33,034 nt of DNA. Origin: Nitrososphaerales archaeon. GTDB taxonomy: Archaea; Thermoproteota; Nitrososphaeria; Nitrososphaerales; CADDZS01. Below are positions 14,893 through 22,564 of the stretch, in pieces. The stretch's first letter is position 1. Each line of letters starts with the position of its first letter. A program made the translations under genes and the position numbers. The DNA is taken from contig JASHOD010000081.1 in the NCBI GenBank assembly GCA_030041295.1, positions 1 through 33,034 of the forward strand. The letters run 5' to 3'. The notes below the pieces were generated by a model. The model saw only the letters and a list, made by a program, of their open reading frames with translations. It did not search any database and was not told the DNA's origin.

Positions 14893-16077
14893 CTACAACT
14901 CCTTTCCCAAGACAGCCGCTGAAGTGAACGCAAGATTCTTTGCGTATTGAAGATTCCCAAGCCCGGTAACCATTCCGTACTTCGCGCCCTTGACTTGCCT
15001 TGCTCCTCCTTCTTCTCTAAGCTGCCGAACTCCCTCTATCAAATTCACAAAACCGCCCGCGAGGCCCGGCTGACCTGCAGAAAGTTGACCTCCACCTGTG
15101 TTTATGGGAAGACCGCCCTCGAATGAGATATCGGTCTCTTCAACAAATTTCCCGCCTTCCCCCTTTTTACAAAAACCCGCGTCCTCAATTTGCATCAATA
15201 CGGCGATTGTATAGTCGTCGTAGGGCTCGAAAAAACTCATGTCCTTCGGTTTTAGATTTGACTCGTCAAGTGCATATCTAGCGGATTCAGTTATCCCTGT
15301 GTAAGTTATATCTGGCAAATTCTTAGGACCAGTATGATAATTGTCACATTCTCCCACGCCCAAAACATAAACCGGCTTCTCCGCAGACAAAAGATCACTT
15401 CTTTCGACCACAAATCCCGCTCCTCCGTTCACTGGCATCACGGCATCGAGCATTCGTATGGGCTCTGCTATGTATCGTGATTTTAGATAATCTTCCATTG
15501 TCATTCCGGATTTGAAGATCGCGTTTGGGTTCAGCAACGCGTGTTCCCTTTGCACAACTGCAATCTTTCCTGTGTGCTCGGGCTGGGTACCATAAAGCTC
15601 TGAATGTTTTCTCATTACCATTGCGAAAGACGAGTTTGGACCCATAACCCCGAACGGATTTTCAAAGTCCTTTCTATGTTGAGTAAGCGTCATCGGCCTG
15701 TAGCTCATTACCGAATCTCCTCCAAGACAAAGCACACGATCTACCATTCCAGAGCAAATAGCCGCAACAGATTGCTCTAATACAACGACGGCACTTGATC
15801 CCCCGTGCGAAGACGTAACGATCCAACGAGGGCTTATTCCTAGATGTTCTGCGATTTCGCATCCAAACCCCAATGGGTGTTCCACTAATGGAGAAACGAC
15901 CGCTAGTCCCTGATTATCAAAATCCTTTGTACTCATTCCTCCGTTTTTGAGCGTTAGATCGCATGCCCAGGCAATATATTCCCAAAACGAGAGCACTGGC
16001 TCCCCTCTTTCCTTCTTGGCCCGGGTAACAGGTGTTTCAGCATAGGCAGTGATTGCTGTTTTGCCGCGAATTGCCAC
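14893..16077 (-). CDS. Thiolase-fold (SCP2/Ltp2-like) protein lacking the catalytic cysteine
   Basis: A 394-residue thiolase-superfamily protein starting with GTG. The loop that normally holds the nucleophilic cysteine reads IVTSSHGGSSAVVV (about residues 86-99) and contains no Cys. The C-terminal signature reads NTGGGQLSAGQPG, where catalytic thiolases have a GHP histidine, and the second thiolase cysteine is also not visible. These changes are typical of SCP2-thiolase-like and Ltp2-type proteins, some of which are retro-aldolases working with DUF35 partners on beta-hydroxyacyl-CoA. A motif YDDYTIAVLMQIED near residue 285 is shared with that group. It lies directly upstream of the DUF35 gene. 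I infer an aldolase-like C-C cleavage or an acyl-CoA carrier role rather than classical thiolysis. Confidence 0.85.
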   Translation of the reverse strand: MAIRGKTAITAYAETPVTRAKKERGEPVLSFWEYIAWACDLTLKNGGMSTKDFDNQGLAVVSPLVEHPLGFGCEIAEHLGISPRWIVTSSHGGSSAVVVLEQSVAAICSGMVDRVLCLGGDSVMSYRPMTLTQHRKDFENPFGVMGPNSSFAMVMRKHSELYGTQPEHTGKIAVVQREHALLNPNAIFKSGMTMEDYLKSRYIAEPIRMLDAVMPVNGGAGFVVERSDLLSAEKPVYVLGVGECDNYHTGPKNLPDITYTGITESARYALDESNLKPKDMSFFEPYDDYTIAVLMQIEDAGFCKKGEGGKFVEETDISFEGGLPINTGGGQLSAGQPGLAGGFVNLIEGVRQLREEGGARQVKGAKYGMVTGLGNLQYAKNLAFTSAAVLGKEL

Positions 16078-16146
16078 TTTGTTTTCGAACCCTTTGCGAA
16101 GTCCAATTCAATGCGGAGAAATAAGGATTAACTTTGCTTGCATTTC

Positions 16147-16634
16147 GTGCAAATAAAAAAGAAAGACGGAGATGAAATCGTAATGGGTGAAATCTTGGTA
16201 AATCATATGGGCAATTCTACCAAAGGCGGGTCAGTGTTTCAGTCGAACGTAGGAGAAACTCCGAAGCAGTCGGAGATCGAAGGAAATCAAACTAACTCAG
16301 AATAAATGATAGAAGAAGTTGACTTACTTAGGGCAAATCAAACTGTCGAGTCTTGTGAATCTTTACTCAAAGTCGGAGAGGAATGCAAAGATGTTATCCG
16401 CTCCAATGAAATCGAACTAACGGACAATCCTTCCGACTCGAGAAATGTTATCCAATGTGACATTCAGGCTAGCTGGTACAAGGGTGCCGTCGCAGACTAA
16501 TAGGTAACCGCAGTAATGAAACTCTGACAGTCACTTTGAATAGCAAAGTTGGCGCTTCCTTTGGTACCAAACGTGGTTTCCTCAAGCTCAACGAAGGGAG
16601 CGCGAAGTTTATCCCAAAGGAGTCTGAAAGTTAA
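16147..16634 (+). pseudogene. Degenerate reading frame of unknown origin
   Basis: From GTG 16147 (or ATG 16183) a coding-like frame runs to TAA 16303-16305, resumes at once with ATG 16306 in the same frame to TAA 16498, and an overlapping frame open from 16473 continues to 16634 with strand-like sequence (NETLTVTLNSKVGASF, FLKLNEGSAKFI). One in-frame stop plus one frameshift over about 160 codons suggests a decayed gene. The alternative is three unrelated short frames. No family is recognised. It fills most of the 675-base gap between the divergent thiolase and acyl-CoA dehydrogenase genes. Confidence 0.3.
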
Positions 16635-16718
16635 CTCCATTAGCAGGACATTTGATTCGTGTCATGGGATAATTCGATGAATTATCTGAAATTTTTCCTC
16701 TTTAACTCTCGCTTTAGT

Positions 16719-16728
16719 CTTAAATAAG
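16719..16728 (+). promoter_or_regulatory. TATA-like box of the acyl-CoA dehydrogenase / hydratase genes
   Basis: CTTAAATAAG centred about 29 bases upstream of ATG 16753; one of the clearest archaeal-type boxes in the window, implying a leaderless mRNA. Confidence 0.55.
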
Positions 16729-16752
16729 ACGCTCCGATGAATTCGTCCAAAA

Positions 16753-17946
16753 ATGGACTTTTCACTTTCCGAGGAGCAACAAATTTTTGTTGATACTGTT
16801 CGAGACTTTACGTTGAAAGAAGTTCAGCCTTGGGTTCGTTACATAGAGGAGAATCAAGGAAATGATTTAGGGCATAAGAAAGCTAGAGAGATTTTCAAAA
16901 ACGCGGCGAAGCTTGGTCTTACTGCAATGGGTTATCCTGAGGTAGTTGGAGGAGTAAAATCAGATCCACTTACAATAGGATTGGGTTGCGAAGCATTCGG
17001 ATTGCACGGGGGATTACCTCAGCTCGAGTCAGGACAGCCCCTATGCGGCCCTTCCGGGCCGGGGTCTGTTCTGGCTATTGCCGGCTCGAAGGAGCAGAAG
17101 GAGGAATGGGTCCCAAAGATGATCGCTGGAGAAAAGGTCGTGTCAATTGGTTCGACGGAACCGCATTGTGGGTCTGATGCATCACAAATCAAAACCACGG
17201 CTCGAAGAGAAGGAGACGAATACGTAATCAATGGGGAAAAGCAGATGATGGGTGGGACTAGATGGTCTGATGCGCATCTGGTCTTTGCGCGCACATCTGA
17301 TCAACCTGGAGCTAAAGGGATTAGCGCCATATTGGTTGAAACAAATCGCGAGGGAATTGAAAAATATCAATTTAGGACACTGGGGGGCTCATTCTGGGAA
17401 ATAGGAGGGATCCGCTACAAAGATGTCCGAGTGCCAGTCGCTAACTTGGTCGGAGAGGAGGGAAGAGGCTTTTACCTGGGAATGGGAATGTTCGACTGGA
17501 TGCGAGCACTCGCGGGATGCTTCACGGTAGGTCTCGCTCAAAAATCCCTTGACGAGTCGGTTGCATACGCAAAACAGAGACAGACATTCGGGCAACCAAT
17601 TGGGAAATGGGAGTCGGTCCAATTTCGTATCGCTGAAGGAGCTACCTTGCTCGAAGCGGCGAGGTGGCTTTCATATCGAGCTCTCTGGCTCGCCGGAGCG
17701 CAAAAACCCTACACAAAAGAGGCCTCGATGGTCAAGTGGTGGGTCCCGACGATTGCTTTCAATGTCGTAAACGATTGCATGCAAAATCTTGGAGCTACTG
17801 GTTACACTACTAATAGCCTCGACGAACTCAGGTTAAGATATATCCGCGCTCTCTGGGTCGCCGATGGGACAATCGACATTCAGAAGATAGTCATAGGAAG
17901 GGAAATTCTAGGACGCGACTTCGTGCCCTACAGAAGAGAGAAGTGA
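16753..17946 (+). CDS. Acyl-CoA dehydrogenase
   Basis: A 397-residue flavoprotein of the acyl-CoA dehydrogenase family, introducing an alpha-beta double bond into an acyl-CoA. Visible parts are the N-terminal helical domain (MDFSLSEEQQIFVDTVRDF), the middle beta domain with STEPHCGSD and YVINGEKQMM, and the C-terminal helical domain with AYAKQRQTFGQPIGKWESVQFRIAE. Where medium-chain enzymes have the catalytic Glu in YEGT, this protein has VADGTIDIQ, with Asp371 at the position of the base. Length is normal. It is followed after 10 bases by an enoyl-CoA hydratase, giving a two-step beta-oxidation cassette. The unusual base and the context make a cyclic or branched substrate possible; this is inference. 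Confidence 0.9.
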   Translation: MDFSLSEEQQIFVDTVRDFTLKEVQPWVRYIEENQGNDLGHKKAREIFKNAAKLGLTAMGYPEVVGGVKSDPLTIGLGCEAFGLHGGLPQLESGQPLCGPSGPGSVLAIAGSKEQKEEWVPKMIAGEKVVSIGSTEPHCGSDASQIKTTARREGDEYVINGEKQMMGGTRWSDAHLVFARTSDQPGAKGISAILVETNREGIEKYQFRTLGGSFWEIGGIRYKDVRVPVANLVGEEGRGFYLGMGMFDWMRALAGCFTVGLAQKSLDESVAYAKQRQTFGQPIGKWESVQFRIAEGATLLEAARWLSYRALWLAGAQKPYTKEASMVKWWVPTIAFNVVNDCMQNLGATGYTTNSLDELRLRYIRALWVADGTIDIQKIVIGREILGRDFVPYRREK

Positions 17947-17956
17947 CTCTATCTAA

Positions 17957-18736
17957 TTGACTGAATTTATCGAAGTTGAAAACTTTGACAAGTATACAGT
18001 ACTCACGCTTAACCGCCCCGAAGTACTCAACGCAGTAAACAATTCGATGCGAAAAGAGATTGTTTCTCTCCTTGGAGAACTCACCGAGAATGACGAATGC
18101 CGAGCGCTCGTCATCACTGGAAAAGGAAGGGCTTTCTGCGTTGGAGCAGACGTCAAAGAACTGGCTCAATTGGATCAGATTCAATATAGGAAGAAAGCAA
18201 ATTTTGGAGCTAACGAGCCTTATAATTCATTATCGCATTTTCCAAAACCTACCCTAGCTGCGATCAATGGGTACGCATTGGGAGGAGGTTGCGAGATGGC
18301 ACTCGCATGCGATATTCGCGTCTGCTCGAGCGAAGCATCCTTTGGACTTCCTGAGGTGACAAGGGGTCTTATAGCTGGATCGGGAGGTACGCAGAGACTA
18401 CCCCGATTGATAGGTCCTGGCTTAGCGAAGGAAATGATATTCACTGGTAAAAGAATAAGCTCAGTAGAAGCAGAGACAATAGGTCTCGTCAACCATGTCT
18501 ATCCGCCAGAGGAACTTTTGCCCAAAGCTAAAGAGCTTGCCCTAACGATCGCGGAAAATGCCCCTCTGGGTGTGACCCTGTCCAAAATTGCAATAGATAG
18601 AGGTCTTGACTTGGATTTGAATTCGGGCTTGGCCTACGAGTCAGAACTTGGGACCATAATTTTGGGAACACAGGACAGGATAGAAGGTGCAAAAGCAGCG
18701 CAAGAAAAACGCAAGCCTGTCTTTTCAAATAAATAG
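17957..18736 (+). CDS. Enoyl-CoA hydratase (crotonase family)
   Basis: A 259-residue crotonase-fold protein adding water across an enoyl-CoA double bond. The oxyanion-hole segments GRAFCVGADVKEL and ALGGGCEMALACDIR are intact, and both hydratase glutamates are present: Glu113 in GGGCE and Glu133 in FGLPEV. This supports true hydratase activity rather than a non-hydratase crotonase. It starts with TTG 10 bases after the dehydrogenase stop, so both are probably on one mRNA. A 3-hydroxyacyl-CoA dehydrogenase is not in the window. If the chain ends with the thiolase-fold/DUF35 pair at 14445-16077, that pair could act on the hydratase product directly as an aldolase. Confidence 0.9.
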   Translation: MTEFIEVENFDKYTVLTLNRPEVLNAVNNSMRKEIVSLLGELTENDECRALVITGKGRAFCVGADVKELAQLDQIQYRKKANFGANEPYNSLSHFPKPTLAAINGYALGGGCEMALACDIRVCSSEASFGLPEVTRGLIAGSGGTQRLPRLIGPGLAKEMIFTGKRISSVEAETIGLVNHVYPPEELLPKAKELALTIAENAPLGVTLSKIAIDRGLDLDLNSGLAYESELGTIILGTQDRIEGAKAAQEKRKPVFSNK

Positions 18737-18849
18737 AATTGCAGGCAAAGCAAGAAAAAGGTCGAAGAAACTAAAAACGCCTCCATCATTAGCAAAAGAT
18801 ACAGTGCCGAGTAGCTTCGGTGGGCTGAGCGGTGGGTTCAAGTTCCGCT

Positions 18850-20613
18850 TTATGTCCATGCGGAATTCTGTCCAATAGAGCCTTCGTAACCTCTTTCCTT
18901 CGGGTCGGTATGGACATCGATCAATTCGAGGATTTCAGAAGATGAGGCGTTCCTTTCTAAGACAGTTAAGAGATCCTTTTCGTTTATCACCGACACTCCT
19001 TTGACGCCCAGCGCGTCTGACAGCTCCACGATGTTCAAAGGAGGTTCAGAAATTTCAGTCCCTACGTGGGATACCTTTCCCTCCAACCTTCTCTTTCCAA
19101 AACTATCGTAGGAAAGATCCACCGACAAGTATCCAGTGTTGTTGCAAACGATGACGGTTATCGGAATTTCATAATGCGCAGCAGTCCACAATCCCTGAGG
19201 ACAAAACATCAACGCTCCGTCGCCGACAAATGCGATCACTTTACGATTTGGCAATGCCAATTTCGCGCCGATAGCTGCATTCACACCCCACCCGAGACAG
19301 CCGGCACTTCTTCCAATCAACGAACCGGGCTTCGTAAAAATAAAAAACTCAGAGAGGTACGAAGAGGTGATTACGCCTTCATCGACAATGGTAAACTCAT
19401 GTCCTCTTTTTTGTTCAACGCTCAGCACTTGATATAGCGTGTTCACAAGTTTCCACGGTTTGATCCCGGACCCATCGCTAGGTATGGAATCAAGTTTGTC
19501 TCTTTCATCATTCTTCTTTGAATGAATTTCATTGATTCTCATTCTCCTGTTCTGTCGATTGGAATTGATATTGGATTTTTTGATGACCAATCCCTTTGAA
19601 GCTTCATTTAGCATGACCGCGGCAACTTCGGGAGTTCCAATGATGGGGAAGTCCGTCCCAATGTTCTTTCCAAGCTCCCAAGGGTTCTCATGGATGTGAA
19701 CCACTTTGACTTCGGCTCCGTCAAAAAGGTCTTCATTGTAGAATTTTCTCTCGGTGAACAGCTGACCACCTAGACCTATAATCATGTCAGCGCCCTTTAT
19801 GACGTCTGATTCTCGCCTGAATAGACCGAGATAGTTTTGATTATCCTGAGGAAAACTCATGCTGTATGCTGACGGATAAGGGCTTTCGAGAAGAACCGGA
19901 ATAGCCAACCGTTCTGAAAATTCCACCAAGGAATTAACTGACTCTTTCTCACGTACTTCTCTTCCAATTATCAAAACGGGCCATTGGGAGTCATTGATCA
20001 AAGAAACAAGTTGGGTTATCTGTTCCTTCTCAGGATAGATTTTCGTTCTTTGACTGGCGTGATGATTATTAGGGTATTTTGTCGTGTCGTCTTGCATTTC
20101 GAGTATATCTTCGGGTATAATCAGACAACACGGACCAGGTTGAGGAGACTTCAGAATCGCGGTCGTCCTATCAAGAGCCGTTAATACATCGGAAGGGGAC
20201 TTGGCATAATAGCACCATCTGGTCACTCGCTCCGCTAGATCTTCCAATCGATTAAGAGCTAGCCCCGGTTCGCGGATTAGCGACTTGGAATTTACGTCCC
20301 CGACAATGATCAGTAACGGAACGTTGTCAACGAACGAATTGTACAGATTAGGCAGCGCCGTTGAGAGCCCGGGTGTTGTATGCAAAATGACAGGTGCAAT
20401 TCTTCCACTCGCTCTAGCATAACCATCGGCCATCCCGAGCGAAGCATTCTCGTTAAGAGATGTGATGAATTTTATTTTCTTTGAATTTGAAATCGAATTG
20501 ATCAACGATACAGTAGTGGATCCTGGCACTCCAAAGGCATATTTTGCATCCTGCCTCTCAAGAGAAGCCACTACAACGTCAGCTATCAATTGCTTCACAA
20601 AAGCCTTCAACAC
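18850..20613 (-). CDS. Thiamine-diphosphate-dependent decarboxylase/synthase (acetolactate synthase / benzoylformate decarboxylase family)
   Basis: A 587-residue three-domain ThDP enzyme. The N-terminal PYR domain has FGVPGSTTVSL and the cofactor-activating glutamate Glu55 in LNENASLGMADGYAR. A central Rossmann-like domain follows. The C-terminal PP domain carries the ThDP/Mg motif GDGALMF (464-470) ending in NN (491-492). Similarity by eye covers acetolactate synthase and benzoylformate or phenylpyruvate decarboxylases; LWTAAHYEIPITVIV is benzoylformate-decarboxylase-like. It starts with GTG 20613, divergent from the UbiD gene. With the aldehyde dehydrogenase (22565) and aminotransferase (24113) it could form a 2-oxo-acid to acid route. 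The exact substrate is not determinable. Confidence 0.87.
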   Translation of the reverse strand: MLKAFVKQLIADVVVASLERQDAKYAFGVPGSTTVSLINSISNSKKIKFITSLNENASLGMADGYARASGRIAPVILHTTPGLSTALPNLYNSFVDNVPLLIIVGDVNSKSLIREPGLALNRLEDLAERVTRWCYYAKSPSDVLTALDRTTAILKSPQPGPCCLIIPEDILEMQDDTTKYPNNHHASQRTKIYPEKEQITQLVSLINDSQWPVLIIGREVREKESVNSLVEFSERLAIPVLLESPYPSAYSMSFPQDNQNYLGLFRRESDVIKGADMIIGLGGQLFTERKFYNEDLFDGAEVKVVHIHENPWELGKNIGTDFPIIGTPEVAAVMLNEASKGLVIKKSNINSNRQNRRMRINEIHSKKNDERDKLDSIPSDGSGIKPWKLVNTLYQVLSVEQKRGHEFTIVDEGVITSSYLSEFFIFTKPGSLIGRSAGCLGWGVNAAIGAKLALPNRKVIAFVGDGALMFCPQGLWTAAHYEIPITVIVCNNTGYLSVDLSYDSFGKRRLEGKVSHVGTEISEPPLNIVELSDALGVKGVSVINEKDLLTVLERNASSSEILELIDVHTDPKERGYEGSIGQNSAWT

Positions 20614-20774
20614 CCACTATTATGCATAAAGGCACACCACATTCATCATTTTGAGTACCTGTGGCAGTGTCATTTCAATTTTGAGAAAGAATCATAGGTT
20701 AAGTACGATTACCGAATCCGGAACCTAATGCACTTAAAGGCGTAATCAAGAAAGCCTTGAATAAGAAATCAAGT

Positions 20775-20784
20775 CAAGTACTTG
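20775..20784. promoter_or_regulatory. Short perfect palindrome before the UbiD gene
   Basis: CAAGTACTTG, ten bases, ends 14 bases before the GTG start at 20799, where the transcription start would be expected. Possible operator; such short palindromes also arise by chance. Confidence 0.2.
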
Positions 20785-20798
20785 GAGTGTATTGATAA

Positions 20799-22187
20799 GT
20801 GCCAAAAGATCTGCGATATTTCCTAAAGGAAGTTGAAGATAATCAGTCTGACGACTTTGTTCGAATAGAGAAAGAAGTAGATCCCAAGTTCGAGCTTTGC
20901 GGCGTGATTCGAAAATTTCAAGAAAATGGGAAGTACCCGCTCGTCTACTTTGAGAAGGTAAGAGGCACAAAATTTCCAATTGTTTCTAATCTGTTTGCAA
21001 ATCCCAGACGCCTAGCGTTGGCTTTTGGCGTGAGGGAGAATTCAATGCTTTTGGATTATATGTCAAAAGAAGACAAACGCATTCCCTCTAGGATGGTCTC
21101 GGACGGTCCGGTAAAGGAAAACAAATTTGCCGGAAGCAAGGTCGACCTTTCAATTATTCCACACATAACACATTGCGAGAAAGACGCCGCTCCCTATGTG
21201 ACCTCGGGGGTCAGCGTTTTCAAAGATCCCGACACTGGAGCCTATGATACCGGCATTTTCAGATTGATGTACAAGGGTAAGAACAAGTTCGGAATCCTTT
21301 TTGGCGATTATTCAAAAGCAATGCATGTGATCAGGAAATACGAGGCGAAGGGCAAGCCAACAGAAATGGCTTTCTTCATTGGTCATCATCCTGCCGCGAC
21401 ATTGACTTCTCAGACAAAAGTTCCGCTCGGCCTAGACGAATTTTCGGTTATGGGAGGATTGTTAGGCGAAGCGGTCGAGCTCGTTGAATGCGAAACCGTG
21501 GATGCACACGTACCCGCGTATTCTGAAATAGTGGTCGAGGGGAAAATTTTGCCGAACATCAGAGAACCTGAGGCTCCGTTCGGCGAATATACGTGGTACT
21601 ACGGCCTCGAAAGAATGTCCCATGTGCTTGAAGTAAGCGCAATTATGTACAGAACTGATCCGATATATCATGATATTTTCAGCGCACATGCAGATCATAA
21701 CATGGCAGCGAAAGTCCAACGGGAAGCGGTCGTGTACAAGAGAATAAAACTCGCGATTCCCACAATCAAGGACGTTGATTTGCCTATATCGGGCACCTGC
21801 CGACACACTGCATATGTGGCCTTCAAGAAAGATTACGATGGGCAAGGAAAGATAGCGTCAATCGCTGCTCTTGCCTCCGACCCAATGATCAAACTAGCAG
21901 TGATCGTAGACGACGACATCAATGTCAGAAATGAACAAGAAGTTTGGTGGGCTGTTGCTACGAGAGCTCAAGCTGATAGAGCGATTACGATGGTGCCGGA
22001 AGCCTACGTCGCTGAGCTTGACCCGTCGGCGTACTCTATTCAGTCCAGAAGCGAGCGAGCTTCGCTCAATACGAAATGGGCCATAGACGCCACTAGACCA
22101 ATCGACTTGCCATTCCAGCAGAGAGCCGATGTCCCTTCCGAATTTTGGAAGGACATCAATCTTGAGAGCTACATCAAGCAGAAGTAA
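20799..22187 (+). CDS. UbiD-family prenyl-FMN-dependent decarboxylase
   Basis: A complete 462-residue UbiD-type (de)carboxylase. The catalytic triad is visible: Arg155 in IFRLMYKG, and Glu258 and Glu263 in EAPFGEYTWYY, with the spacing known from Fdc1/UbiD (Glu-x4-Glu). These enzymes need prenylated FMN made by UbiX, which is not in the window. The family decarboxylates or carboxylates aromatic, heteroaromatic and enoic acids; examples are phenylphosphate carboxylase, AroY and Fdc1. Start is GTG 20799. It is followed by a small helical protein (22214) and an aldehyde dehydrogenase (22565) in the same direction. The second UbiD at the left edge indicates at least two substrates or steps. Confidence 0.92.
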   Translation: MPKDLRYFLKEVEDNQSDDFVRIEKEVDPKFELCGVIRKFQENGKYPLVYFEKVRGTKFPIVSNLFANPRRLALAFGVRENSMLLDYMSKEDKRIPSRMVSDGPVKENKFAGSKVDLSIIPHITHCEKDAAPYVTSGVSVFKDPDTGAYDTGIFRLMYKGKNKFGILFGDYSKAMHVIRKYEAKGKPTEMAFFIGHHPAATLTSQTKVPLGLDEFSVMGGLLGEAVELVECETVDAHVPAYSEIVVEGKILPNIREPEAPFGEYTWYYGLERMSHVLEVSAIMYRTDPIYHDIFSAHADHNMAAKVQREAVVYKRIKLAIPTIKDVDLPISGTCRHTAYVAFKKDYDGQGKIASIAALASDPMIKLAVIVDDDINVRNEQEVWWAVATRAQADRAITMVPEAYVAELDPSAYSIQSRSERASLNTKWAIDATRPIDLPFQQRADVPSEFWKDINLESYIKQK

Positions 22188-22213
22188 TGGGAGAAAAGAA
22201 AAGGTGATAGGAA

Positions 22214-22519
22214 TTGCCCGATTCATCATTGTCGGATGAAAACGCTGTTCTCTTCTTAGAGAATCTTCTTCTTCGCGAAAGACTAGATCTCAAATCTTGG
22301 GATACGAGGCAGATGAGAAAGAATATAATAACGATGAATGAAATAGTAGAAAAGGCCACATGGAATGCTAATGAGAAGAACGCGAGCGCAAGTGTGAAAA
22401 AGGAAATTGAAAAACTGCTCGCTATTGTCCAAAACAAGGATGCGACTTTGGTTGATGCAGGTCACACCCATCTCGAAGGCGCCATCACAGATCTCAGGAA
22501 ACTCGTCTTTGGATTCTAA
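22214..22519 (+). CDS. Small helical protein of unknown function between UbiD and aldehyde dehydrogenase genes
   Basis: A 101-residue protein (TTG start) that I do not recognise. It is predicted almost wholly helical, with charged heptad-like stretches (FLENLLLRERLDLKSW, MNEIVEKATWNANEK, VKKEIEKLLAIVQNKD) and no signal or membrane segment. It is 26 bases after the UbiD stop and 45 before the aldehyde dehydrogenase, all in one direction, so it is likely co-transcribed. Small accessory subunits are known in some UbiD-type carboxylases such as phenylphosphate carboxylase, so a partner or regulatory subunit is conceivable; no similarity is visible to support that. Confidence 0.55.
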   Translation: MPDSSLSDENAVLFLENLLLRERLDLKSWDTRQMRKNIITMNEIVEKATWNANEKNASASVKKEIEKLLAIVQNKDATLVDAGHTHLEGAITDLRKLVFGF

Positions 22520-22564
22520 TTCAAATGCAAAAAAATTGTAGTAAAGAGGTGTCCTAATCTTTCA

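Noticed and set aside
18803..18848. tRNA-like string (D-arm-like TAGCTTCGGTGGGCTGAGC followed by GGTTCAAGTTCC)
   Set aside because: There is no room for an anticodon arm and the flanks do not form an acceptor stem; at best a fragment, possibly chance.
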